A stretch of DNA of 57,252 nucleotides from NCBI GenBank assembly GCA_934394435.1, contig CAKRRN010000012.1:1-57252 (forward strand), in the 5' to 3' direction. A program made the position numbers and the translations under genes. This DNA comes from an uncultured Bacteroidaceae bacterium. GTDB lineage: Bacteria; Bacteroidota; Bacteroidia; Bacteroidales; Bacteroidaceae. The notes beneath the pieces are model-generated. The model was not told the DNA's origin, made no database searches, and worked only from the letters and a program-made list of their open reading frames with translations. Shown here piece by piece: positions 26,070 through 34,629 of the stretch. The stretch's first letter is position 1; each line of letters starts with the position of its first letter.

Positions 26070-26094
26070 GGCAGTGCTGACGAGTTGTGCTGCC
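26070..26094 (+). promoter_or_regulatory. Stem-loop in the rpsO leader (candidate S15 autoregulation site)
   Basis: GGCAGTGC at 26070-26077 pairs with GTGCTGCC at 26087-26094 (8 bp including two G-U pairs) around a 9-nt loop. rpsO mRNAs in several bacteria carry leader structures bound by S15. Whether this one is such a site is inference. Confidence 0.45.
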
Positions 26095-26130
26095 CGACAA
26101 ACAAGTTTCATCATAAAGACATACAAAGTT

Positions 26131-26400
26131 ATGTATTTGGATTCAACAAAAAAAGTAGAGATTTTCACTCAGTACGGTCAGGGTGGCAAGGACACAGGTA
26201 GCGCAGAGAGCCAGATTGCACTCTTCACTTTCCGCATTGCACATCTGACAGAGCACATGAAGCAGAACCGTAAAGACCACAGCACAGAGCGTGCGCTGAC
26301 AGGTTTGGTAGGTAAGCGTCGTAGCCTCCTCAACTATCTGAAGAAGCGCGACATCAACCGCTATCGTGCTATCGTGAAAGCTCTGGGTCTGCGTAAGTAA
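26131..26400 (+). CDS. rpsO: 30S ribosomal protein S15
   Basis: This 89-residue 16S rRNA-binding protein of the small subunit contains the S15 signature (GSAESQIALFTFRIAHLTEHMKQNRKDH...RRSLLNYLKKRDINRY) and ends ALGLRK. It is a single gene with its own promoter, a structured leader and a terminator directly after. The ATG at 26131 is the family start; an in-frame ATG 57 bp upstream lies in the leader stem-loop. Confidence 0.98.
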   Translation: MYLDSTKKVEIFTQYGQGGKDTGSAESQIALFTFRIAHLTEHMKQNRKDHSTERALTGLVGKRRSLLNYLKKRDINRYRAIVKALGLRK

Positions 26401-26431
26401 TCACGCAGCTCTGCAAACACAGATGAAAGCC

Positions 26432-26470
26432 AAAAAGCTGCACTCCAACAAATGGGGCTGCAGCTTTTTT
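26432..26470 (+). terminator. Rho-independent terminator after rpsO
   Basis: AAAAAGCTGCA at 26432-26442 pairs with TGCAGCTTTTT at 26459-26469, ending in a T-run. It ends 24 bp before the next start codon. Confidence 0.85.
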
Positions 26471-26493
26471 CAATTCTAAAAAGCAAAAAGAAT

Positions 26494-29031
26494 ATGAATA
26501 AACTAAAACGATTCTTACCTGACGTATTAGCCGTAGTGTTCTTTGTGGTTATCAGCGTCACTTACTTCTTCACTCCTATACGAGATGGACTTGTACTTTC
26601 TGGTCACGACCATAGTGCACCAGCAGGAAGCAGCGTAGAGATGAATCACTATCGCGAGACCCACAACGGTGAACGCACACGCTGGACCAACACACTCTTC
26701 AGCGGAATGCCCACCTACCAAATGAGTCCCAGCTATAATAGCACAGACACGCTATCCTTCCTGGAGAAAATATACCAATTGGGGCTTCCTGCCGTTGCAG
26801 CATATGTATTTATGATGTTGCTTGGCTTCTATATTATGTTGCGTGCATTCGATTTCAAAGTTTGGATGGCTGCACTGGGAGCCATATTATGGGCGTTCAG
26901 TAGTTATTACTTTATTATTATTGCTGCTGGACATATTTGGAAACTGCTTACCCTGAGCTTCATTCCTCCCACGATTGCAGGTATGGTACTCTGCTATAAG
27001 GGACGTTACCTACCAGGAGTTATCACGACAGCCCTATTTACAGCTATGCAGATTCTCAGCAACCACGTACAGATGACCTATTACTTTCTGTTCGTAATGG
27101 GGCTGATGGTTGTAGCATATCTGATTGACGCACTACGCAAGCACACTCTTGGTCAGTGGACAAAAGCTACAGCATGCTTCGCATTAGGCGGACTGCTTGG
27201 CATAGCCATCAACTTAAGCAATCTTTACCACACTTGGGAGTACAGCAAAGAGAGTATGCGTGGTAAGAGCGAGCTGACACAGAAGACAAAAGACCCCTCT
27301 GACCAGACAGGAAGTGGACTGGAACGAAGTTACATCACCATGTGGAGCTATGGACTTGGAGAGACATGGACACTCCTCGTACCCAATACGAAAGGAGGAG
27401 CCAGCATGCCACTTGCCACAAGCCAGACTGCCATGAAGCATGCCAACAGCACCTATGCCCCCATTTATCAAGCATTCACCCAATATTGGGGTGAACAGCC
27501 TGGCACAAGTGGTCCTGTCTATGTAGGTGCGTTCGTACTGATGCTGTTTGTACTTGGACTATTTATAGTACGCGGTCCTATGAAATGGTGTCTGCTGGTA
27601 GCCACTATATTGAGCATAATGCTCTCCTGGGGAAAGAACTTCATGGGATTCACAGACTTCTTCTTGGACTACATACCCATGTACGATAAGTTCCGCACTG
27701 TAGCCAGCATACTGGTCATCGCAGAATTCACGATACCCCTACTGGCAATGTTGGCATTGAAGACGTTAGTTGAACAACCAGACTGTCTTAACGGAAAAGC
27801 TGGGATTCTGCCTCGCAAGCATTTTATCACCATCAGTTTCTGTCTCACAGGAGGTGTTGCACTGCTCTTTTGGCTAATGCCAGACACTTTCTTCGGAGAC
27901 TATCTGTCCACAGCAGACCACACCTACATGCAGCAATACGTAGAGGCAGGCTACATACCTCAGCAACTGGCAGGAGACATACTACGCAATATGAGTGACA
28001 TGCGTCGTGCCATGTTTACAGCAGATGCCATGAGAAGTTTCATCATCGTAGCAGTAGGTACAATGGTACTGATAGCCTACCGCTGGAAACGTATCAAAGA
28101 AGCACCCATGGTGGCATGTCTGATTATCCTTTGCATCGCAGACATGTGGGGAGTAAACAAGCGTTACCTCAACGATAACATGTTCACATCTCCATCTGCA
28201 CGTATGCAAGAGTTACAACAGTCAGAAGCAGACAAAATTATCTTGGAGGAAAATCATGGAGCATACAATCGTGTGCTCAACCTTACGGTAAGCACATTCA
28301 ACGACAACACAACCTCATACTACCATAAGAGCATAGGTGGCTATCACCCTGCCAAGCTCCGACGTTACCAAGAACTTATTGAGGAGCATATCCAAAAAGA
28401 AATGGGACGTATCAACTCTTCCATTGTCAACACACACGGTGACCTTGCACAATGCAATGGAGACAGCATCTTCCCTGTGCTTAATATGCTCAACACAAGG
28501 TGGGTAATTGTTGGAACGCAAGATGGGAAAAAGATTCCTGTAAGTAACCCATGGGCAGCAGGAAACGCATGGTTTGTTTCAGATATACAATATGTGAAAG
28601 ATGCAGACGCAGAATTATCAGCTCTCCACAATATCAATCCTAAGCAAACGGCTGTAGCTGACCAGAAATTCAAGGACATCTTAGGCACAAGTAGCCCTGT
28701 CACTCAAGCAAGCGTGGTACTAAAGTCATATGAAGCCAACCGTCTGACTTACGAATCAGCATCAGCCCAACAAGGCATAGCGGTATTCAGCGACATCTAT
28801 TATCCAGGATGGGTTTGCACAATAGATGGGAAGGAGGTTCCCATCGGCCGTGTGGATTACGTACTGCGTGCCATTCAAGTTCCCGCTGGTAAACATGAGA
28901 TTATCATGTATTTCGACCCCAAGAGTGTACATATAACAGAAACTATAGCATACAGCGCATTAGGGTTATTGGCAGGACTACTGATTGTGTATATACTAAT
29001 AGGTATCAAAAGAAACAGACATAAGGAATAA
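26494..29031 (+). CDS. YfhO-family polytopic membrane protein
   Basis: This 845-residue protein has roughly a dozen transmembrane helices over residues 1-550, a large soluble region at about 555-815, and a final helix followed by the basic tail KRNRHK. It starts KRFLPDVLAVVFFVVISVTYFF and has GHDHSAPAG and RTRWTNTLFSGMPTYQMSP in the first external loop. Those features match the YfhO family, thought to be GT-C-type transferases that modify cell-envelope glycans or lipids. The start at 26494 follows the rpsO terminator; an upstream in-frame ATG at 26452 lies inside that terminator. Confidence 0.88.
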   Translation: MNKLKRFLPDVLAVVFFVVISVTYFFTPIRDGLVLSGHDHSAPAGSSVEMNHYRETHNGERTRWTNTLFSGMPTYQMSPSYNSTDTLSFLEKIYQLGLPAVAAYVFMMLLGFYIMLRAFDFKVWMAALGAILWAFSSYYFIIIAAGHIWKLLTLSFIPPTIAGMVLCYKGRYLPGVITTALFTAMQILSNHVQMTYYFLFVMGLMVVAYLIDALRKHTLGQWTKATACFALGGLLGIAINLSNLYHTWEYSKESMRGKSELTQKTKDPSDQTGSGLERSYITMWSYGLGETWTLLVPNTKGGASMPLATSQTAMKHANSTYAPIYQAFTQYWGEQPGTSGPVYVGAFVLMLFVLGLFIVRGPMKWCLLVATILSIMLSWGKNFMGFTDFFLDYIPMYDKFRTVASILVIAEFTIPLLAMLALKTLVEQPDCLNGKAGILPRKHFITISFCLTGGVALLFWLMPDTFFGDYLSTADHTYMQQYVEAGYIPQQLAGDILRNMSDMRRAMFTADAMRSFIIVAVGTMVLIAYRWKRIKEAPMVACLIILCIADMWGVNKRYLNDNMFTSPSARMQELQQSEADKIILEENHGAYNRVLNLTVSTFNDNTTSYYHKSIGGYHPAKLRRYQELIEEHIQKEMGRINSSIVNTHGDLAQCNGDSIFPVLNMLNTRWVIVGTQDGKKIPVSNPWAAGNAWFVSDIQYVKDADAELSALHNINPKQTAVADQKFKDILGTSSPVTQASVVLKSYEANRLTYESASAQQGIAVFSDIYYPGWVCTIDGKEVPIGRVDYVLRAIQVPAGKHEIIMYFDPKSVHITETIAYSALGLLAGLLIVYILIGIKRNRHKE

Positions 29032-29059
29032 GCATTTCTTTCTCTAAAAGAATCTAACA

Positions 29060-29112
29060 GCAGACGGTGCAAATACATTTTTCTTTAGTATTTACACCGT
29101 CTGCCATTTTTT
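29060..29112 (+). terminator. Rho-independent terminator after the yfhO-like gene
   Basis: GCAGACGGTGCAAATAC at 29060-29076 pairs with GTATTTACACCGTCTGC at 29088-29104 with one mismatch, then a T-run. Between here and 29287 there is no gene, only one CCCGATA motif. Confidence 0.9.
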
Positions 29113-29287
29113 ATTTTCCCAACTCGGTCATTAGATGACTCTCCCGATATTCTGAGCGGATTAAACATTTAGTTTTAGAAGTCTGAAAAGGAAGAACCTT
29201 GCATCCATCACCAAAGCAGCTCAGTCAAAAGACGAAAGTCCCAAAAGCCCAGATTAAGGTTTTCTCACAACCTCTATCTCATAAACC

Positions 29288-30151
29288 CTAACGCCTAATG
29301 ACTGCTCTGACAACAAACCAGATATGAGCACCTATGGCGCGTATCCAACCATAATGATGAGCCATAATGCGAAGCCGTTCCATAAGAGATGCCTTATGAT
29401 GGCGCGTAGTCATTCCCTCGCTCAGATAATCTGTCAAAACCAGATGAGTATTAACCATCTGAAGCCGTCTTTTCTCAGCCTTACGCATAAGTCGAATGCA
29501 CCAGTCATAATCAGCAGAGAAGCGATAATGAAGACTATAACGAATCTGGCGTGCCAAATCCGTACGAACATAAAAAGACTGGTGACAGACAAGCATTCCA
29601 TTCAAGAAAGAATCAGAAGTCAGTCGTTCGGGTGCACGAAGCCGACGATGTCGAATAAAGTTTCCATCTGCATCGACCAAATCCGTTTCACCATATATAA
29701 TAGCAGGATTACGGGCATCACCCTTTTTCCATTCAATCTGTGCGACTGCTTGCGAAATAGTAGATGATTCGTGAAAACAATCACCAGCATTCAAGAATAG
29801 GATATATTCTCCCATCGCGTTATTGATGGCCTTGTTCATTGCATCATACAAGCCATTGTCATGCTCACAGATTAAGCGTATATGATGAGGATGAGAAGTG
29901 CACGTATTATCTGCTACATACTTTTGCACCAAGCTCAATGTGGAATCTGTGGAACATCCATCAACAATCAGATGTTCTATACGCGTATAATCCTGCTGGG
30001 CCACACTCCGCAAGGTTCGTTCCAATGTCTCTGCCGCATTATAGGTAACTGTTGCTACAGTTATCAGGGGCGACAAACGTTCTGACGACGGAGGCACACT
30101 TTTCTCCTTACTGACTGTGCTTGATGGCGAATTAGCATTATCTGGATTCAT
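29288..30151 (-). CDS. GT2-family glycosyltransferase
   Basis: This 287-residue GT-A fold enzyme has ITVATVTYNAAETLERTL at about residue 29 and HLIVDGCSTDSTLSLV. DNGLYDAMNKAINNAMGEYILFLNAGD holds the DxD-like motif, and FSADYDWCIRLMRKAE follows. It resembles WcaE-type transferases. A polar, Ser/Pro-rich tail of 28 residues precedes the fold. It is the last gene of the surface-glycan operon and overlaps the preceding GT4 gene by 14 bp, so the two are translationally coupled. Confidence 0.9.
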   Translation of the reverse strand: MNPDNANSPSSTVSKEKSVPPSSERLSPLITVATVTYNAAETLERTLRSVAQQDYTRIEHLIVDGCSTDSTLSLVQKYVADNTCTSHPHHIRLICEHDNGLYDAMNKAINNAMGEYILFLNAGDCFHESSTISQAVAQIEWKKGDARNPAIIYGETDLVDADGNFIRHRRLRAPERLTSDSFLNGMLVCHQSFYVRTDLARQIRYSLHYRFSADYDWCIRLMRKAEKRRLQMVNTHLVLTDYLSEGMTTRHHKASLMERLRIMAHHYGWIRAIGAHIWFVVRAVIRR

Positions 30152-31319
30152 AAATCTTTATATATTGTTCTGCAACATGGCTCTCGTTGTAAGCACGTGC
30201 TGCCTTATGTATTGCTGCGTCACGAAGCGTATGAGAGAGGACATACTGGATGCCCATAGTCAAGTCGTCTGCATTTCCGCACTCCGCCACATAACCATTT
30301 TCCTTATGATCTATCATCTCTGGTATTCCTCCCGAACAGAATCCCACACAAGGGGTGCCTATACTCATTGCCTCAGCAATGGTATTGGGGAGATTATCCT
30401 CCAGACTGGGTGTGACAAATACGTCAGCAGCAGCATACACAGAAGGCATGTTTTCGGGGGATACGCTACCTAAGAGCATCGTGCGAATGCCAGGAAAGAG
30501 CGAACTCACTTGATCGGCACCTCTGCCAACCACCATCACACAGAGATGTTCTCCTGGCATCTTTTGCAAAGCTTCTGCCAGATATTTCATGCCCTTTCTT
30601 TCATCTCCCACCTTCTGACTACAGAAGAGCACCACCTGTTCATTATCTGAGAGTTGAAACTGTCTGCGTGCCTCATGCTGGGGAATCGGATGATAAAGAT
30701 CATGTGGAATGCAATTGTTTATATGTTCCACACGTACGCCAGGTAAAGCCTTCCTTGCTCGGTCCGTTATCCACTGGCTGCAACCAACCAAAGTGATGTT
30801 CGCACTACGGAGCAAGTCTCGCTTGCGCTGCAGAATGTGCTGAGGAAGACTACCTTTCATCAAATGACAATGACGGCAATCTGCCTCCTGGCATTCCCCA
30901 CGATAATGACAGACTCCCAGGTAGGGCCACTCATCATGCAGAGTCCAAACCATACGCTTGCCCTCCGATGCCATTTTCTCAAGGGTTGAGAGGGACAGCA
31001 TCCCCTGGTTTATCCAATGCAAGTGTACTACGTCTGCCTCTTGATACTCTGGTGTATGCAATATGTCAACACCACAACAAGCGGTATCCGCAAGCCACAT
31101 GGTCTTTCTGTTCAGCCCATTGTGGAGAAGTACATGCAGACGTTCACACGCCTTTGGCCACACATTACCCACCTGTGCAACCGTCACTGCATCAGTCTGT
31201 TTGTCGCGTACCAGCATCTTGGCCTTTACCCCATTACGGCAAAGTGCATCATTCAAACGGCAGGCCGCAATGGCTCCGCCACCTATACGCTCGCTGGTAC
31301 TTATCGTAAGAACTCTCAT
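30138..31319 (-). CDS. GT4-family glycosyltransferase
   Basis: This 393-residue GT-B fold enzyme begins MRVLTISTSERIGGGAIAACRL. It has VVHLHWINQGMLSL and WTLHDEWPYLGVCHYRGEC, a cysteine-rich loop (CHYRGECQEADCRHCH) seen in WcaC-like enzymes. The C-terminal nucleotide-sugar site reads FVTPSLEDNLPNTIAEAMSIGTPCVGF. The start at 31319 overlaps the upstream stop as ATGA. The in-frame ATG at 31343 would lie inside the upstream gene. Confidence 0.9.
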   Translation of the reverse strand: MRVLTISTSERIGGGAIAACRLNDALCRNGVKAKMLVRDKQTDAVTVAQVGNVWPKACERLHVLLHNGLNRKTMWLADTACCGVDILHTPEYQEADVVHLHWINQGMLSLSTLEKMASEGKRMVWTLHDEWPYLGVCHYRGECQEADCRHCHLMKGSLPQHILQRKRDLLRSANITLVGCSQWITDRARKALPGVRVEHINNCIPHDLYHPIPQHEARRQFQLSDNEQVVLFCSQKVGDERKGMKYLAEALQKMPGEHLCVMVVGRGADQVSSLFPGIRTMLLGSVSPENMPSVYAAADVFVTPSLEDNLPNTIAEAMSIGTPCVGFCSGGIPEMIDHKENGYVAECGNADDLTMGIQYVLSHTLRDAAIHKAARAYNESHVAEQYIKIYESR

Positions 31320-32335
31320 TTGTACGCTGCCTTTCCCATCCACTTACGAATGCGATTACGGATGGCCTGCGCTATATAGCTCAGATTACCATGCTTCAGA
31401 TTAAGATACAACTCCTCGAAGGAGCGTCCCACCTTGATCCACGGATGCATCCATCCCATTATTCTGTAAACCCTATGTCTGTATGCCACATGCTCGATGA
31501 CATGCTTGGGGTGACGTAAAGGGTAGTTCATATCGTATCGTCCCATAGTGAAAATACGTCGATACCCATGTGGCAAAGTTGCCAATTCTCCTCCAAAATG
31601 GGTACTATCTGCAGTAGCTCCCAGATTGTTTATCATGTTATGCGCGGGGACAATGCAAAGTCCATTACTCAAGAGCAAATGAGCCCAAAAGATAGTCTCA
31701 TAGAAAGCTTTACCTTGTGCCCGATGCTTGCGACACATGGGCAGGAAATCATCCCGGTAGCCACGCTCTCGTATTAGAGTCTGAAGTCGGGTTACCGTTT
31801 CGGAATCATCAAGCCAGGTATAATGTTCATCCCACTGATCCACCACCCTGCGCCAAGATGCCCAGCCCCAAATGCTGAAATTCGTGCTAAAGAAATATGA
31901 GTCAGAGGTGTCTGCCGTATGTTCCTCCACATTGAAGCCACAAATCATGGTAACACGATCGTCATGTTCATAACGGTCAAGCATTTCCTTAGCAAAAGAG
32001 AAGAAAGTTACCGACGGAACATCATCGTCCTCAAGTACCACGCACTTGTCCACATGACTGAAAGCCCATTTTTGCGAGATGAATTCAGAAGGGTCACAGC
32101 CATAATTACGCTCTTGATAGAGTCGTTCCACATGACAGTCCCAGTCTACACTCTCCACCACCTTTCTACACGCCATAATACCAGGCACATCCTGAGCTCC
32201 ACGAGGTCCATCTTGATAGAGGAAGAGTCGCGAAGGACGTGCCTTACGAACCTGCTGGAACACCTGACTCAACTGCTCTGGCCGGTTAAAGAAAAGTATC
32301 AGGACGGGAACGTCCACAAGAAACTCTTTCATCAC
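31316..32335 (-). CDS. GT-A-type glycosyltransferase
   Basis: This 339-residue protein begins with VPVLILFFNRPEQLSQVFQQVR and has LFLYQDGPRG, VVLEDDDVPS (DxD metal motif) and SIWGWASWRRVVDQW. These features are typical of the Bacteroidota sugar-nucleotide transferases often labelled glycosyltransferase family 2 or hemolytic protein HlpA-like. The donor and acceptor are unknown. It is the third gene of the LicD operon, 18 bp after the acyltransferase and overlapping the GT4 gene by 4 bp. The paired Met codons at 32335 and 32332 are both possible starts. Confidence 0.85.
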   Translation of the reverse strand: MMKEFLVDVPVLILFFNRPEQLSQVFQQVRKARPSRLFLYQDGPRGAQDVPGIMACRKVVESVDWDCHVERLYQERNYGCDPSEFISQKWAFSHVDKCVVLEDDDVPSVTFFSFAKEMLDRYEHDDRVTMICGFNVEEHTADTSDSYFFSTNFSIWGWASWRRVVDQWDEHYTWLDDSETVTRLQTLIRERGYRDDFLPMCRKHRAQGKAFYETIFWAHLLLSNGLCIVPAHNMINNLGATADSTHFGGELATLPHGYRRIFTMGRYDMNYPLRHPKHVIEHVAYRHRVYRIMGWMHPWIKVGRSFEELYLNLKHGNLSYIAQAIRNRIRKWMGKAAYK

Positions 32336-32353
32336 ATTGCAAATTTAGCTTTT

Positions 32354-33445
32354 TTATTTGGCTTCTTCCACCTTATCTGTCGTCAAAATATCTCGGTTGA
32401 CACTATTCGCCGGTACGGAAACCCTTCGGGCTGGGTTCGGCTTTCCCCATCGTCCACTCAACCATGGCAGACGCTCCACATAGGGAACAAGCCAAGAACA
32501 AAGTCCGAACACGATTGGCACCAACACTATTGTATCATCAGGATGGCCATATATGCTACGCCCGAAACTCAAGTGTGTGAACTTATAGAAATAGAGCATG
32601 GGATAATGGAGCAAGAAGTAAACCATGCTATGCTCGCCAATGAAGCAAAGCCCTGGTACACGCCGTACATGCAGGGAGAGTAAAATGCCAGAAAGTCCAC
32701 AAAGCGCTAATGTAGCATTTACGATAGCCATAAGGGCGTGTCCCTCAAAACCATTCTCGCTCATTGTATAAATACCTGGCCACAGGATATTCCCAGCAGA
32801 AGCCAGTATCGTTAGGAAAACAGATAAGACAAGCATACGCCTATCACCAAGTTTTTCCATCACCCAGTGCCACAAATGTCCAAGGTAAAAATAATATATA
32901 CCCATAAATACGTTATTCAAACTGAACCACAAGGGATTACCCTCTTTCCACAAGAAATAGCTAACTAACGGACCTACAGCCCATATCCAATGAAGGTGGC
33001 GTACCTTCTCTGTGAAATGAGCCAATATGTACATACAGAAGAAAGAGAAAAGGAACCATATTGGCGAATTGCCATACACTCCACTGCTTCGCCATATGTG
33101 ACTCCATTCCAGAGTATCCGTAAAATGTCCGAACTTATTCTGAATAGGTATATAAAAGGAGAAATATACAGCCAGACCGATAAGTCCACTCGACACATAA
33201 GGAGCCAGCAAACGCTGACTTCTATCGAGCAAATAGGCTTTGTTTCCCCCACCCACACTCCGGCAGAAGTATCCTGCCTTGAAAAAGAAGAAACTCATAA
33301 AATAATAAGTCCACTGAATGACCTCGAGCCACCAATCAGCCTCACGTTCTCCCGTAAAACCCATAATATGCCGCACCACCATACGGACAATACAGATGCC
33401 GCACAGGATGTCGAACGCATGATTTCTCTCTTTCTTCTTTTCCAT
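32354..33445 (-). CDS. Acyltransferase family 3 membrane protein
   Basis: This 363-residue integral membrane protein has about ten hydrophobic helices. It begins KKKERNHAFDILCGICIVRMVVRHIMG, close to the family start with R and H near the active site. YFMSFFFFKAGYFCR and SPIWFLFSFFCMYIL are further family-like segments. Members O-acylate surface sugars. The C-terminal 35 residues are hydrophilic. It lies 8 bp after the LicD gene, so the pair may decorate the same glycan. Confidence 0.88.
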   Translation of the reverse strand: MEKKKERNHAFDILCGICIVRMVVRHIMGFTGEREADWWLEVIQWTYYFMSFFFFKAGYFCRSVGGGNKAYLLDRSQRLLAPYVSSGLIGLAVYFSFYIPIQNKFGHFTDTLEWSHIWRSSGVYGNSPIWFLFSFFCMYILAHFTEKVRHLHWIWAVGPLVSYFLWKEGNPLWFSLNNVFMGIYYFYLGHLWHWVMEKLGDRRMLVLSVFLTILASAGNILWPGIYTMSENGFEGHALMAIVNATLALCGLSGILLSLHVRRVPGLCFIGEHSMVYFLLHYPMLYFYKFTHLSFGRSIYGHPDDTIVLVPIVFGLCSWLVPYVERLPWLSGRWGKPNPARRVSVPANSVNRDILTTDKVEEAK

Positions 33446-33453
33446 ATTCTAAT

Positions 33454-34299
33454 TTAAGTCTTCAGTTTAGCAGGGCGATGACTGACACGCTGTTCCTCTG
33501 GAATGTCCTTCCGCACCTGCCCGTAATGCTCCGTAAGATAAGCCAAGAGGTCTGCTGGAGCATCTACCAGCAACGGTCCGAGGGTAACCCTTTGGGAATG
33601 TTCCACAGAGGAAATGTCTATACGCTCCGATGCGGTAAGGATATTCTTATAGCGCGTCAGCTGTGGGTTATCATCATACCAGGTCTGTACGAGCTTCAGC
33701 AGTTGGCAGACACACCTCTTTGGGAGAACACTCACCAGCATGCGAGTCACCAAACAAGGAATAAAACCTCTCGGGCGCGGAGTGTCCACCTGACAATGTC
33801 CACAATGCTTCCATTGCCAGATTTCTTTGGCAATAAGGAGTCCATTCAGAAGATTTGCCACATCATGTTGCAGTTTTTCCTTCCATCCCTGCTGTGGGAT
33901 TTTGTCAAAAGGAAAGATGTCAACAAATATTCCTTGATGCATATGTATATGTCGAAAGTCCCACTCCTCGAAAGCCGTACCGTTCTTTCTTATCTTTGCA
34001 AAATAGAAAGGAGAATGAGGTTCCGTATCTGTCGTCTGTAGGAAATAGTCTTTCCCCAACTCGCTCTGAGCCACTGCAAGAAAACGCTCATAATCTGCTC
34101 TCGGCATTCCCACATCCACATCATCATCCCATGGCAAGATGCTCTTCCAGAAGTATGCCCCAATGGCCGTACCCCCAGTAATGAAATAATGCAAGCCATG
34201 ACGTTTGCAAATTTCATCCACCCTACCTAGAATCTCATAGAGAACCCGTTTGAGTTGGGCCAACTCTTCGTCGGTATAAGAAATACTTTCTTTTGCCAT
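33454..34299 (-). CDS. LicD-family phosphotransferase
   Basis: This 281-residue cytoplasmic protein has a nucleotidyltransferase-like fold. The LicD core is visible at residues 42-64: GGTAIGAYFWKSILPWDDDV, with the metal-binding Asp cluster at 58-62. Later it has FVDIFPFDKIPQQ. LicD proteins transfer phosphocholine or similar phospho-groups onto cell-surface sugars; the group used here cannot be told. It is the first gene of the five-gene operon, with TATCTTTG upstream. A choline kinase or cytidylyltransferase is not present in the window. Confidence 0.88.
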   Translation of the reverse strand: MAKESISYTDEELAQLKRVLYEILGRVDEICKRHGLHYFITGGTAIGAYFWKSILPWDDDVDVGMPRADYERFLAVAQSELGKDYFLQTTDTEPHSPFYFAKIRKNGTAFEEWDFRHIHMHQGIFVDIFPFDKIPQQGWKEKLQHDVANLLNGLLIAKEIWQWKHCGHCQVDTPRPRGFIPCLVTRMLVSVLPKRCVCQLLKLVQTWYDDNPQLTRYKNILTASERIDISSVEHSQRVTLGPLLVDAPADLLAYLTEHYGQVRKDIPEEQRVSHRPAKLKT

Positions 34300-34353
34300 C
34301 TTCTGTTGCCTTTATCCCTGCTTGGAAAAACACGTGTATTTAACCTTTGTTTG

Positions 34354-34361
34354 CAAAGATA
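34354..34361 (-). promoter_or_regulatory. Promoter -7 element TATCTTTG for the LicD operon
   Basis: CAAAGATA on plus reads TATCTTTG on minus, 55 bp upstream of the licD-type ATG. The leader is about 48 nt. Confidence 0.65.
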
Positions 34362-34514
34362 CAAATTTTCCTTGGGAGGCAACCGAATTCCATACAGGGA
34401 AATAGACATAAGAAATTCTACTTCCAAATTGACAAATATCAAAAATGTCAAAATCGACTAATAGAAAAGCACAAAAAAACATCTACCATCAATGGCTATT
34501 TCACAAATATTGAG

Positions 34515-34522
34515 TAATTTTG
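34515..34522 (+). promoter_or_regulatory. Candidate promoter TAATTTTG for the Gfo/Idh-DUF1080 pair
   Basis: TAATTTTG matches TAnnTTTG and lies 108 bp before the ATG at 34630. The intervening leader is A/T rich with no gene. Confidence 0.5.
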
Positions 34523-34629
34523 AAGAGTATTTTATATATTTTTATATATTTCGTACAGACAAGTGCGATAAGACGAAAACAGGAAGAAGAAAAAAGAATT
34601 CAGACAATATACTACAAACCTAAATCAAC

